Assembly: GCA_028752905.1 (NCBI GenBank)
Contig: JAQNBH010000017.1
Span: 31,674,283 to 31,738,282 of the forward strand
Direction: 5' to 3'
Length of the DNA: 64,000 nt
From: Cladorhizidae sp. MBARI D1340-BT2
Lineage: Eukaryota > Porifera > Demospongiae > Poecilosclerida > Cladorhizidae
Shown: positions 48,425 to 60,194 of the stretch, piece after piece
Layout: the number at the start of each line of letters is the position of its first letter
Numbering within the stretch: the stretch's first letter is position 1
The notes under the pieces: model-generated
What the model saw: the letters and a program-made list of their open reading frames with translations, nothing else
Told to the model about the DNA's origin: nothing
Database searches by the model: none
Position numbers and translations under genes: made by a program

Positions 48425-49799
48425 CTCGTCCATAACCAAGAGATGGAATGAAACAAATTATGAGTCTCGAACATCTACGTTCATATGTTAAGGCAGCTGG
48501 AACCTATACACCTCATTAATTATTCCTGATGTAATTGAAATTTGTATAGCTCGAGAGGTCCTTGGTCCTGTACATGTGATTTTAATACCAGAATATAGCT
48601 TCTTCTTTTTTTAACAGACTTTTCAATATGATCATTTTCAACCCAAGGTCAGTGTACTTGACCAGTCTGGCCGTACGTCACACACACACAAAATCACTAT
48701 CAATAGTGACAGCCAAATGCCACTTCCCTATCCATGCTGTACTAGAGTAACCACAGAGGTGTGCAACATAATGCAGAATTTGCTACACCACATGGGAGCA
48801 ATATTTAGAGAGTCAATATAAAATAGGTCTCACATATCAATGCATACATGTGATAGGACTCTTCACAAGCATGCTGGAAGAACTGCAGAGTTCAATTTAG
48901 GAAAATTAAAAAGATGCTTACACACAGCTTAAATAGAGCTTGAAGGTATTATGGGGTGCACTATTTTGAAATACAGCCAATCGGCCAATCCATAGTACTG
49001 CGCTCTTTGATGATAGATATCATAAATACTCAGTGTGAATCGGGTTCTACGCAAGGCGACATAAATAGAATGATTAAGTCCCTTAGCAACTAAAGAGGAA
49101 GTGGATAACAAATGAGACCTTACAACGCATCTCAGAAGCTTGTAGGTGTGTTGGGAACGGATATCGCTAAAACTGCACGTCCAGAAGTCCAGCAGAAAAG
49201 TTCTAATTCTTTTCATGACACGCAAAACTGCACCAAAACAGAGAGCTCCAGGCGTTGCCTTATTTTTTTTCCAGATGCGCGCGCGATCGCCAACCAACGG
49301 TCAACACTATTTTTTGGGGTCAAAAACACGTCAAGCAATTTTTACTTCGTAACTTTCCTGGGCTCAACTACTCTTCAGAAAAGCTGTCACAATAGAGGAA
49401 ACTAACATGGAATACCCTTTCACTCATCAATCTGGCAGAAGAATCACTCAAAAACTACTTCTGGTCCCACTTCACCACTATCTTTGACTTAGCAGTGTCT
49501 GATCCTTCCACCTTCCATTTTTTGTGTCACTGTGTCAAATGTCTGTCCACCCCCAGTCCTCCAAATCTTGGTCATCACTCTCTAAAAACATAATGAACTC
49601 CTTTGTACAACATGACTAATCTTTGTCAAAAGTGCCAATTAAGCATTCCTTCAGTATACCAACTCATCACCTAATTACTTAAAGCCTCAGCCTACCACAT
49701 GAATACAGGGCTTCCTTCATGGCATAGGGCTCCTGAGGGAGGCCCATATTTAGACCTCTAAACCTCCAAAGCATAAAGCTAGCTGGTTACCTTTTGGTT

Positions 49800-49900
49800 T
49801 CCATTTTGATACATTATACAATTAAGCATTCCTTCAGTATACATTTTGATACATTATACAATTAAGCATTCCTTCAGTATACAATTAAGCATTCCTTCAG
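49800..49900. repeat. Short tandem repeat of about 40 bp
   Basis: Two to three partial copies of TTGATACATTATACAATTAA followed by GCATTCCTTCAGTATAC. Confidence 0.85.
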
Positions 49901-50494
49901 TGATTATAAATATTAATTTAATAAAAAATGAGTCAATTTACTGAATATTTTCTACAAAAGAGATCAAGTTGTTGATTCAACTCCATCACATTGTCATATA
50001 TACAGTATATACTGGTAACTCGCAATCGTACAGTTGAACCAAGTGGTGCCCATAACTTTTGAATTGCTTGTCATGAACATGTAAACCATAAACTATCAAC
50101 AGGTTTTAACTTTATGAGGCTTGGTCCAAGAGTGATTTCTCTGCACTCTTTTCCAGACAGCAGTATCCCTCTACTTTCTCACAAGCAAACAGTGTAGGGT
50201 TCAGTGTCGGACTGGCCTTCCAGCTACTTCAAAGCTTCAAAGCAGTTTGAAATGTCAGGTAATGAATCTAAGGTCAGGCTAAGATCGCACTAAAGACCTA
50301 AGTTGATTACCCCTGAACTCAATCATCAATTAAATTGCCTCAATTCATTGTATTTACAGACCACATGCACAAACTATTTAATAGACCCCACCAGGAAGCC
50401 ATTAATGCAAAATGACACCCAACTCCCCTCCCTCCCTTCCACACACACAAAGTTGCCCAGATCTTCACAAGTGCTGTCCAAGGAAGTATTGCTG

Positions 50495-50582
50495 CATATA
50501 GGTGGCAGGAGCTAGGAGGCATGTAGGTGGCAGGAGCTAGGAGGCATGTAGGTGGCAGGCATATAGGTGGCAGGAGCTGGAG
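50495..50582. repeat. Short tandem repeat, GTGGCAGGAGCTAGGAGGC type
   Basis: Four partial copies of a unit of about 27 bp in a row, one with an internal deletion. Confidence 0.85.
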
Positions 50583-50869
50583 CTGTGGACTTTGGAAACT
50601 GGCTCGAGTTTCTTTCTGCAGAAACAATCTGCCAGATGCTTTCTCAATTCTCCCTGTTGAAATACACCACACACAAGTCATCTCCATTTGCTATTGTATT
50701 TATAAAATTATAATATAGAACATCATGCCTGTGATAAGAGAATTCTATGGCAAGTACTCTACAATCAGTACTTACCTGCTATTGCTGTACTGCAGGATAT
50801 TGAAACTTCTCATCTGCTTTCACTGTTATAACAACTGCACTTGCAAACTTGAGGAAAGTGATCTCCACC

Positions 50870-51520
50870 TTAAATCTTTTAACATCGCATTTTGAGGATT
50901 TTCTCAAAAGTGACTGCTCTATGGCACTTGCATCAACTCCAAAAATAGTGTAAGTGTAATTATTTCAAGTGACCTAACATGGGACCTTCATGTATCAAAC
51001 ATCCTGCCAAAAACCCATCGCCATGTCACACTTTCAATTATTGTGATTCGATTAGTGCCAAAAAAGATACTTTTCATGTCTCTTGTTAAATCCCAACTCA
51101 CCTACTGTTCTCCTGCCTGGCATTTCCTAGCCTGAAGAAACATTGTATTCCCCTAGAACAAATAAACGAAGAGCTACCAAATTTGTACTTAATGACTACA
51201 AATCTGACTACAAGTCTAACCTATTGATTCTTTCCTTAAATGATGACTTTTAAACTGAGTGACATAATTATTTTAAATCTTTAAAAGAGCTACAGGTCAC
51301 TTTAACATCTTCAATTATATAACTCTATCATCATCGTACACCAGATCGAGAAATCATGTAAAGATCCACACTCAATTCACCGCAATCAAAAGTCAGCATT
51401 TCTTCTTTAATCGGCTCCTTCGCTTATGGAACTTCCTGCCGTGTGTTGATCTGAACATAGCATTGTCTCATTTCCAAATTATAACTCGTGCACTTTCCAC
51501 TTTCAATATCCATGTGTAAA
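50870..51520 (+). pseudogene. 3' part of a CR1/jockey-type LINE reverse transcriptase
   Basis: Fragments in order are SSDLTWDLHVSNILPK near 50.97 kb, LFMSLVKSQLTYCSPAWHFL near 51.08 kb, LNDYKSDYKS near 51.20 kb, FKSLKEPTGHFNIFNY near 51.28 kb, and FFFNRLLRLWNFLP near 51.41 kb. These are the thumb and C-terminal motifs of many animal LINE ORF2 proteins. Frames shift and stops occur. Confidence 0.75.
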
Positions 51521-51942
51521 CTGTTCTAATATTCCCTCCCCTTGTAATTTCAAACCATTATTGGCTACTAGTCAATTTCTAGTAGACCAATACAAAGCTC
51601 ATCTGCAAAGTGATATTAATAGGAGGCGAAGAGACAATGTTTTAGAATTTCGCATATGCTATTTAAATTGTCAAAACTAACACATGCACGTGGGAGGGAG
51701 GGTGTTTTTTTAAAGGAAGAGCTAAAAAGGGGGTCCCATTTGGAAAGTTGAAACTGTGGCCGGGGGCCCTATTAATTATGGAAGCCCTAAAAAATTTCTA
51801 GAATCCCTTACCGATATTGAGTAGCACGTTGGACTTGGGATTGGGGTGCATTGTTAAGAATAGAAGCTGCTAGTTGAAATCACTGACCTGTGTTAACTAA
51901 GCCAACGTGACTGTACGAGCTGTTGCCAACGAGGCAGGCTAA
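51521..51942. promoter_or_regulatory. Presumed PRDX4 upstream region
   Basis: This is the sequence before the PRDX4 start codon. No TATA box or CpG-rich block is evident. A minus-strand ATG followed by a good donor (ATCG|gtaagg near 51.8 kb) exists, but its phase does not join MLYCD exon A directly. The promoter assignment is by position only. Confidence 0.3.
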
Positions 51943-52105
51943 ATGGAAACTAAAACAGCGGCGTGTATATTTTGCCTTGTCGTGATAGCTGGCCTTGGAC
52001 AATGCCAGTCGAAGGAACAGTGTCAAATGTATTACGGGGGGCTGGTCTTTCCAGAAGGGTCACCGCGCTCTGTTGAACATGGTATGCACTGGAGCAAGAC
52101 AAGAA
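51943..52105 (+). CDS. PRDX4: PRDX4 exon 1: signal peptide and N-terminal cysteine
   Basis: This exon has 163 nt from ATG to the strong donor AGAA|gtaagt. The hydrophobic stretch [12 protein letters not shown] marks a signal peptide, with probable cleavage after the GQCQS region. The segment [20 protein letters not shown] matches the PRDX4-specific N-terminal extension, including the conserved Cys and YxGG. The trailing A joins TT of exon 2 to give Ile, restoring the family's ISKPAP. The open frame is only 57 codons long and is easily missed. Confidence 0.9.
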
Positions 52106-55100
52106 GTAAGTAACTGAAATGCAGCTCTATTGTATTTTAGCTACATACAGCTGCAGGTAGCAATTTTGTACTAACAGACAAGATATGATGGAGTCATGAC
52201 TTCCATGAATATGTGAAAGAATTTTTAGCTGAATACACCAAAGCCTTATGCACGATGGAAAGTGTCCCACTGTGAATAATGTATATCTGCAGTCTTCAAT
52301 TTAAAAGCCAGGAATTGGCTTAACACAGTAGTAATTGTACCCAATAGCTGTTCTACCCAATAGCTGACAACATTTTAGTGCACCGTAGAAATCGAGACCT
52401 TGTCTACGTTCACCTTTACCTACAAGGTCATTGTGGCTGATATTTTCCTCTATTGCACATGCGTTCTTCATAAGCTGCCTAGCTTCATGCATTCTTTCCC
52501 AGGACAGACTCTATTATTATTATTATTCTTGAGCTGCCTAGCTCCACGTATTATTCCCTGACACACTCTATTAATGCTAGCAGTGATGCGCACAACAGCT
52601 GCATCAGATCACCGGATCTCGAACGGGTGACAATTATCGATAGCAGTGTTCATACTCAAGCCATCGTCCTCTTTCAGTTTCGTCGAACATATCTTTCGTC
52701 TAGTTTTGTGTTCTTCATAGTCTGCTTCGTCGCTTCTAATCGAGGGCGTGTTTTATTCAAGTGCATGTTCTAGTCGATAAAATACGGTAAGTTTGTCTTG
52801 AGATCTTGTGAACATGAAGTTGTTTTGACTTTCTTGTGGTAGAGTGGGACGTGAATACGATTGTGCTAGATGAAGCAGTCGTTCACTGGTGCAGTTTGTA
52901 GCTGCCTAAATAGCATGTTATGCTCGTGTGCCTACTAATGACCACACCCATAAATTATGTACTGGAAGTGGTCTGGACTGGCCAGAGTGTCGGAGCCACC
53001 CCTGGCAAGCAAGAAGTTTAAAAGATTCGGTCTCCTGAGTCATTCCTTGATGTTCTTCTTAAACCATGATAGAGGTTTGACGAGAAATTGTAGGTACCAC
53101 TTTGAGGTGAGAAAGACTCTAGATGCATCTGTCTTCCACTGTTAGCTATAATACTTGATACATGAAGATCATACAGGTGGAGAAAGTGACCCTGTTCTAC
53201 TCCAACATGAGGAATGGAAGGCCCAGAAAGAGGAGACTTCAAGAAGCCTGAAGGGGATAGTGATTCACTCTGGCCGTATCAGAGCCAGCCCTCCTATTGG
53301 GAAGGAACTAGCTCCTAACGAGGGGAGGAGTTGAAGGCTTGAAAGAGGGTGATGACTCGCCCCAAGAGTCCTGTGTGCATAAGGTGAACGTCTTTAGAGA
53401 CAATAAATGCAATTAAAAACAAAAAATATATGACTAGTCCAAAAAAGAAATGGAACGAGAATGGACTACTGTAGACCACAAGTGCTACAGGAACCTTTAC
53501 CTGGGCTATTATTGGCCTTATTTATTTTTATATAGTCAAGCAGCCACCTACAAGAGGTTACTTAGTATAGCACCAGAACTAACCTTGATTTTCAACGTAA
53601 TTGATTTTCAACGTAATCAATTTTCCACCTGTGCGCTTGACCACGTACTAAAATTTTAACGCCTAATGAAAAAGGTCATTGCATGCTCTAGGGCTTCCTC
53701 TAGCCACTCGTACCAATTTCATTTTTGTTGCACTTAGCAATCTGGACACTTAGCATGACGGAGGTTGCAGGGATTCAGGTTTTTTAGGTCCCTCCACTTT
53801 AGGGTCTAGTAACTTGCCTATAGTTATACCTATGAAACATATTTTAGTATCAAAAGAGAGCACACAGAGATACCTATCTTTTGAGCTATATATCAAGTCC
53901 ATACCATGAAGTTTGCAGAATCTACGGAGCTCTCAAGTTGTAACCACAAGTAAAAAAATATAAAAATATCAGTCCCCCCATGAAACTCACCCTCCGCGGA
54001 CAGTTTTCTTTCCCATTTCTTTGTCAAGAATTGAATGGAGGTGTATGTACAAAAGTCACTATAAGTCCAGAATGGAGCATCCAAATCTTCTCAAATTTGG
54101 AATGCAGCATCTTACAGGTCCTGGCAACATATTTATGGGAAGGGGGAAAAAAACCCAAAACAGAAACAAAAAACATTGACCTGAAGCACCCCCCTTAAAG
54201 GATAAAATTCCTTTCGTGGTCTCCACCCACTGCATTGCTCATCTGCTTGCATTAGCTTGTGGCCGGGCAGCAAATGAAATTCCCTATCTTAAAAAGTTCA
54301 AAGACATTCTTGACAGCTTTACTGCTTCTATAAGTACTCTGAGTGCTGAGATTCAGGATAGGGGCGACGAAGCCATTTTATAGGAAAGTGTTAAATTTTT
54401 TTGTGGTTAACACTTTATACCTCCATAGATTCTGCAAACTTCATGGTATGGACTTGATATATAGCTCAAAATATAGGCCTCCTGTGTGCTCTCTTTTAAT
54501 ACTAAAACATTTTTCATGAGTATAACCATACCCAAGTTATAGGAGCTAAAGTGGGGGTACCTCAAAATCTGAGTGCCTGAGTTAGGATCATGTTTTCCAC
54601 CAGATTGCCAAGTGCTAGAGAGCTGAATTTAGCACCAGTGGCTAGAGAAAGCCCTACTCTATGCAACATGTTTCATTAGGCGCTAAAACTCGAGTATGTT
54701 GTCAAGCGGCGGGCGTGGTTGGGAAAATAATTTTAGAAATTCATTTTCCAACCGGTTGCTTGACCATGTACTTAAGTTTTAGCACCTAATGAATCACTAT
54801 GTTGCATAGAGTAGGGCTTCCTCTAGTCACTGTTGATAATTTCAACTCTCTAGCACTTAGAAATCTGGAGATATTTATGTGGCAAAATCAGGCAATCAGG
54901 TTTTGAAGTACCCCCACTGTAGCTCCAGTAACTTGGGTATAGTTGTAGCTATGAAACATGTTTTAGTATCAAAAGAGAACACACAGAGAGACCCATCTTT
55001 TGAGCTATATATCAAGCCCATGCCATGAAGTTTGCAGAATCTATGGAGCTAAAAGTAGTAACCACACGTTTTTGGTTTCGTCCCCCTTTTAATGATCTTC

Positions 55101-58100
55101 GATTTAATCTTACTCGGGCTAAAGATGTCTGTTGGCTCTCACATTGTAGAGCTGTTACTCACCTGCAAATGCTTTCAGTCCGTGATATTAGTCTGGAGAG
55201 GGAATCTCAGGAGAGAAATAATGGTGTAGCTGCTGGGCTTGCTTCCTTTGTCAAGGAGTACAAGTTGTAGCTGCCTTCTACATGTTTTCTGATATTCTTC
55301 CACCTCTAGCAGGCTTGTCTCGTGCATTCCAGAAGCAAGACATCGACGTCCTACTTCTGACCCCTGGTGAATTCTTCCAGAGCCTCCCTAACAAAATGTC
55401 AGACCTGGAAGAGTATAGTGTGCAGCAGCCTAGTGATAGCATGATAGCTAGTTTTAAATGTGATGCATATTCTAAATACTTTCTGAGCATATCACTGCTA
55501 GGTTTCCTGACCTCAGTTTTTTTAGGGTTTTGTCACAGTATTCCACAAGAGCACTGCCCTTACCATTCCACAATGCTGGAATGCTGGATAAGCTTTTGTC
55601 ATCCACCATTGTTCTCATGGCGTAGTGCATCCAGAAACAACCAGAGGTGAGCTCAATGTCTTCAATAGTGTAGTTGCTTGCTAATAGTGAGTTGAAGCTA
55701 ATGAGAACTCACCAGCTCATGAGTCATCTGATCAAAACATTGGAATTGAGTTTAATGTTTCCCAATCTGGCAAAGTTGGCAGCTTTTACAGTACTCCCTA
55801 TGTCTTCAGTAGACTGTGAAAGAGGCTTTTCCACTCTATCTTGAGTCAAGACTGACCTTAGAAACAGGTTAGCCAACAGAACTCTCAATCATCTCTTGAT
55901 AGCAATTGAAGGGCCTACATACATAGTCCATCTGATTTCCCCTATGAACTCGCTTGTGATGGTTGGGCTGCTATGAGGAATAGAAGAATCAATGTGGAAG
56001 CTTCTGAATGTGGATGATTTAAGTTTCAATTTCAATAATTAATAAACCACAGCATCTGTTCATCCACCAATGACTATCAGCCATGGTCATGGTCCATCAC
56101 GCACACACACGCACGCACACACACACAGACGCATGCACACAGACGCACGCACACAGACGCACGCACACAGATGCACACACGCACAAAACACATACGCACG
56201 AAACACACATACACAAAACCCACTAAGGTCATCATCTGCATACCATTTCATTTGTGATTCAATCTCATTAAAATATATAATAACTTTCTAATAAGAAAAA
56301 TATTTATCCACACATGAAGAAATGAGAATAACAACATGAGAGGCTCGGTAATATTCTTGAAGTGTCGTAGAGTATCTACAAAAGAAAAGTAACCCGGGTA
56401 TGGAGGAGGGCAACTCAGTCAGTATGAATTTCATGGATCTCTTTCCCTTCCCCCATGACAGAAGACACTGCACAACATGGCTGCACTCGGGATTTACAAA
56501 AGTACATATGAATCCTGCCCCCCCCCCCCCCCCCCCCCCCAAGGATTGCTCATGAAGATGGGGCGTAGTTAAGGTTGCCACTAAGATTATACGGGTACCA
56601 CCAACCCCCTCCCAATATTCCATCACTGGGGAAAACTGTATAATTTATGGTGCCCTAAGGAGGGAAAATTTCAATGTTTTATCAAAGGCACTTTAGGATA
56701 AGATTTTGAAGTTTTTTGGGGGAACAAATCTGTAACCACACCCCTACTTATGCATGCGCACAGTGGCATGGACTTACTTCAGTGATGACAAATGACTGCC
56801 TTGCTGCCACTCCATGAGGCGTACTGAACAGCTTCTGTCTGCTGTTCGAAGTGCAATGATTTGATAAGCTAGCCAGTTCTGGAACTGACCCACTGATGAA
56901 CCAACAGGTTCTGGAACTGGCCCACTGGTGAACTAATAGGATCTGGAACTGGGCCACTGATGAACCAACAGGTTCTGGCCTGATGAACCAACATGTTCTG
57001 GCACTGGCCCACTGGTGAACCAACAGGTTCTGGAACTGGCCCACTGATGAACCAACAGGTTCTGGCACTGACCCACTGATGAACCAACAGGTTCTGGCAC
57101 TGACCCACTGATGAACCAACAGGTTTTGGAACTGGTCCACTGGTGAACCAACAGGTTCTGGCACTGGCCCACTGGTAACTAACAGGTACTGGAACTGGCC
57201 TACTGATGAACCAACAGGTTCTGGCACTGGCCCACTGGTGAGCCAACAGGTTCTGGCACTGGCCCACCGATGAACCAACTGGTTCTGGCATCGCCAGTGC
57301 GTCTAGGAAGGTCTATTACAGGCAGAAAGTAACCGACAAGGACCTACTAGCCATGATCTCTGTTCCATCTCCATCTCTCTAGCTTCGTGTTGTGCCATCT
57401 CCATCTCTCTAGCTTCGTGTTGTGCGGCTGGACCATTTACCAATATGTACATAGCTCATTAAACTTTCAACATTTCTTCGAATAATTTTGATGTGAGCAC
57501 CTTCTGCATCATCTCACACCCTCTGTGTCATCTCACACCCTCTTCGTCATCTCACACCCTCTGTGTCATCTCACACCCTCTGCATCATCTCACACCCTCT
57601 GTGTCATCTCACACCCTCTGCGTCATTTCTCCCTTGTCCAGTTTCCAAGCCTGCCCCGGACTGGAATGGCACGGCCGTGGTGAACAAGGAGTTCAAGGAG
57701 CTAAAACTGTCCGACTTCAAGGGCAAGTATTTGGTCTTCTTCTTCTATCCTCTGGACTTGTAAGTACCCCCAGGAAGAAGACAGAAAATAGTCGGTCATT
57801 TACACATTTTTCCCCTTCCTTTTTCGTACTCTTCTTGTTTTATGTTCTCTGCCTTTCAACTCTACTCTGATGGAGCAGGACCTCACAGCCTAGTCACCCT
57901 GGGGGGTGGGAAGGTGTTTATTTTGTATGGCAGATACTGCCCTCCCCCCTTCTGCCCCTCCCCCCCTTCCCTCATTGTTCTGCTGCTACATATTAATGAC
58001 ATTCCTACATGTACATAATCGAGATGAAGGCCAGAGCATCTAGTCGAATATAATAATAGAAACATTGAGTCGAGCCTGTGGGGGTAACGTGTGTGCTTGT

Positions 58101-59064
58101 CAATGACATGCCATTGGAGGCCATTTTGAAACCATCTCTCCTCCTTACCCCTCCACATGAGCTAGCCAGCTGTGTGTTGCAACTGTTATCAAACAACTTG
58201 TGGATTTCCCTTGCAATCAGCTTTTTATTCTTGTTGCCTATTGATGTTTCAACAGAAATACTTTGGTCTCCTCAGGGCGACTTGATGTTAGTTGAGAATA
58301 ATTGTACAAATAGCCCACTTTATGTTGGCTACTGTTGCCCAAGGTCCTCCACCCAAACAGGCTTCTACATACACAAACACACACACATACATATATATAC
58401 ATACATAAATATACATATGCATACATACCTATATTCATACATACATATATACATACATACATATATATATATACATATTATGATATACATACATACCTAT
58501 ATTCATACATACATATATACATACATATATACATACATATATACATACATATATACATACATATATACTCATACACATACTTGTACATGCATACACACAC
58601 ATATATATATATACTGTATTCATACACACACATTATTACAATATATATATATCTGGGGGGGGGTTATTGTCAGGGAATTTATTTAGCTCATGTTTTGTCT
58701 GGAGGTGGAGCTTTCTCTGCCACTCCCACCTCTCCCTTCCACTTGTATATATCTCAGTTTGTGTTGAATAACTCCATCTGCTCTCCGCTATTTCCCCCTC
58801 CCTCCCTCTCCTCCCACCTTCTAGCACCTTCGTGTGTCCTACTGAGATCATTGCTTTCAACGACAGGATCGCAGAGTTTCAGTCCATCAACACCGAGGTG
58901 GTGGCCTGCTCTGTGGACTCCAAGTACACACATCTGGCCTGGATCAATCAGCCACGCACTGATGGGGGGCTAGAGGGATTGAAAATCCCCCTGCTCTCGG
59001 ACCTTAACAAGCAGATCGCCAAGGACTATGGTGTTCTGCTGGAGGATGCTGGACATACCCTGAG
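51943..59064 (+). CDS. PRDX4: Peroxiredoxin-4-like secreted/ER 2-Cys peroxiredoxin, 3 exons, 3' end missing
   Basis: PRDX4 reduces peroxides in the secretory pathway and can pass oxidising equivalents to protein disulfide isomerases. The exons are 51943-52105, 57642-57759 and 58825-59064, with phases 1, 2 and 2, all consistent. They encode 173 complete residues plus a split codon, out of an expected 240-250. Residues 1 to about 22 form a signal peptide. The early cysteine typical of PRDX4 follows in [14 protein letters not shown]. Next come [25 protein letters not shown], and the active-site segment FTFVCPTE with the peroxidatic cysteine near residue 98. Then come [11 protein letters not shown] and [14 protein letters not shown]. 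The exon or exons that should carry GLFIID and the resolving-cysteine motif VCPAGW are not recognisable before the window ends. Intron 1 is 5.5 kb and full of transposons. Confidence 0.95.
53615..53949. mobile_element. Foldback MITE, right half only (copy C)
   Basis: It matches the right half of copies A and B, from the central AATTTTCCACC through CTTCCTCTAGCCACT and CCATGAAGTTTGCAGAATCT to GTTGTAACCACA. The left arm is absent. It lies in PRDX4 intron 1. Confidence 0.75.
54190..56035 (+). pseudogene. hAT-family transposase relic interrupted by a MITE
   Basis: Before the [24 protein letters not shown] and [11 protein letters not shown]. After it: [43 protein letters not shown], then [20 protein letters not shown]. 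Near 55.81 kb the hAT dimerisation motif appears as [11 protein letters not shown], an internal stop, then [20 protein letters not shown], and further [12 protein letters not shown]. These are typical of ZNF862/KIAA1586-like hAT proteins (family knowledge). Stops and frameshifts show that it is dead. It lies in PRDX4 intron 1 in the same orientation as the gene. Confidence 0.8.
54403..55067. mobile_element. Foldback MITE, full copy B, inside a hAT transposase relic
   Basis: Both arms are present: TGTGGTTAACACTTTATACC at the left and its complement ending AGTAGTAACCACAC at the right, with the same GCAAACTTCATGG segments and the same centre (TTCATTTTCCAACC) as copy A. Plus-strand hAT-like coding sequence lies on both sides, so the MITE inserted into it. 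Confidence 0.8.
56085..56220. repeat. CA/CG-rich microsatellite
   Basis: CACACGCACGCACACACACA and CAGACGCACGCA units. It directly follows the hAT relic. Confidence 0.9.
56516..56540. repeat. Poly-C tract
   Basis: A run of more than 20 C in PRDX4 intron 1. Confidence 0.95.
56870..57295. repeat. 32-bp minisatellite in PRDX4 intron 1
   Basis: About 13 copies of a 32-bp unit, AACAGGTTCTGGCACTGGCC plus CACTGATGAACC. Because 32 is not a multiple of 3, the same peptide repeat cycles through all three minus frames. Confidence 0.95.
57500..57625. repeat. 19-bp repeat adjoining the PRDX4 exon 2 acceptor
   Basis: Seven copies of CATCTCACACCCTCTGTGT. The last copy runs into CATTTCTCCCTTGTCCAG, the splice acceptor at 57641. 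The repeat supplies the pyrimidine-rich and probable branch-point region. Confidence 0.92.
57642..57759 (+). CDS. PRDX4: PRDX4 exon 2
   Basis: This exon has 118 nt between acceptor CTTGTCCAG and donor GACTT|gtaagt. It encodes [20 protein letters not shown] and [13 protein letters not shown], the first strands of the thioredoxin fold. The phase-2 end (TT) is completed by C of exon 3 to give the Phe before TFVCPTE. The acceptor's upstream tract is a 19-bp tandem repeat. Confidence 0.96.
58010..58065 (+). repeat. Decayed hammerhead-like repeat in PRDX4 intron 2
   Basis: GAGATGAAGGCCAGAGCATC and TAGTCGAA match the dispersed hammerhead-like repeat, but the CTGATGA and GAAAC positions are degraded. 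Confidence 0.4.
58368..58640. repeat. ATAC/ATATAC microsatellite in PRDX4 intron 2
   Basis: A long run of ATACATAC and TATATATAC with CACACA at its ends. The reading frames through it are not genes. Confidence 0.95.
58825..59064 (+). CDS. PRDX4: PRDX4 exon 3: peroxidatic cysteine
   Basis: This exon has 240 nt between acceptor CACCTTCTAG and donor CTGAG|gtgagg. It encodes [38 protein letters not shown] and [19 protein letters not shown], all diagnostic of 2-Cys peroxiredoxins. The peroxidatic Cys sits in FVCPTE and its arginine partner is in the NQPR region. The intron begins directly with a GT-rich tandem repeat. Confidence 0.97.
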
Positions 59065-59305
59065 GTGAGGGTAGGGCAGGAGGTGAGGGTGGTGTTGGTA
59101 CGTGTGTGTAATGGTGTGGGTGATGATGGAGTGTGTGAATTATGGTGTAGGTGGTGATATGTAGGAATTGGTGCGAGTGGTAATGGTATGGGTGTGAGTG
59201 GTGTAGATGGTGTGTTGGTAATGATGTAGGTGGTGATAGTATAGGCGGTGATTGTGTGGGTAGCATTGGTGTGAGGGTGATGGTGTGAGGGTGATGATGG
59301 TGCAT
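59065..59305. repeat. GT-rich degenerate minisatellite, left part (PRDX4 intron 3)
   Basis: GGTGGTGATGGTGTGGGT-like units start at the splice donor itself (GTGAGGGTAG) and run to the left end of TIR element copy 2. Confidence 0.85.
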
Positions 59306-60194
59306 TAGCGGTCATAAAAACATGGTGGTTGCATTTATTTTGAACGCACGTAAACACTCCGAATGTTTCCAACCGTTACTAAAATGGAACGACCAACGCG
59401 AACGAACACACAAAAAGGTAACATTTACGTGACTTTTGGCCACAGCGGCGCCGACTAAAAGATCAGCGCGTCCACGCGCCAGCCTTCCTAAGGTCACCAA
59501 AGTGCACTAAGATTTGTGCCACGTGGCAAATTATTTTTTAGCCGCTGGGACTCTTCTTTGTTTTGAGCTTTCGAGAGGACAGATTATTTGTTCTACAGCT
59601 CCTGTTCTACTAGCACAAGTTGTAGAAAAGCTATCATGAAGCCCATGGTGAAAAACAGTGAGTAGATTCTGTATATGATTGTGTATATAGCTACATGTAG
59701 TAGCTGGGGCTTTCACAGGTTTGTAAGTTCATAGCTTCTGCATTAGCTAGCATTTGCAAGCCTTTTTTCTAAGTAAGTTGTTCCATAAGAAAGGCTTAGA
59801 AAACCTTGGATACCTTTGTGTGCAAGCCTTTAGCTATGTAAGGTGCTCTAAATCTATAAAGTGTCTGAAGTTAAGCTTTATCAAGACTAGTGGATAGTAG
59901 TTTGTGTATCGGCATTCTCTAATTGCAGCATACAGTTTGTTTTGTTGTGAGTTCGATTTTTATAGAAGAGATAGTTCGTGGGAGAGGGAAAATGTAGATG
60001 GTCCTTTTCGTAAGGTTATTTGAACATGCTGATTGGCAACAAATAAAAAGTAGGTAGGATTTTGTTGATGACCCCTAGGTCCAAATTTCCAGCCGTCTAA
60101 CCCACATTCCACCAATATGTTGACACTTTTGGATAAAAAAAGAAGTGGTTTTGCATCCGAAATGAATACCTTTCAACCAACTCTCAGTTGACAA

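Larger units (their letters stand above)
48470..50869. other. Unassigned DNA between the array and the LINE relic
   Basis: A 122-codon minus frame (48929-49297) has no recognisable domain. The short repeats at 49.8 and 50.5 kb are listed separately. The missing MLYCD start exon could lie here. Confidence 0.45.

Noticed and set aside
48929..49297. 122-codon minus-strand frame as a gene
   Set aside because: No recognisable domain, and a similarly long open frame exists on the other strand. Kept only as unassigned DNA.
51780..51850. Minus-strand ATG followed by a good donor as the missing MLYCD start exon
   Set aside because: The donor leaves phase 1, while the first recognised MLYCD exon begins in phase 0. 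Without an intermediate exon it cannot join.
58078..58973. Plus-strand frames of about 200 codons through PRDX4 intron 2
   Set aside because: They run through an ATAC microsatellite ([12 protein letters not shown] repeats) and, at the end, through the shadow frame of exon 3.
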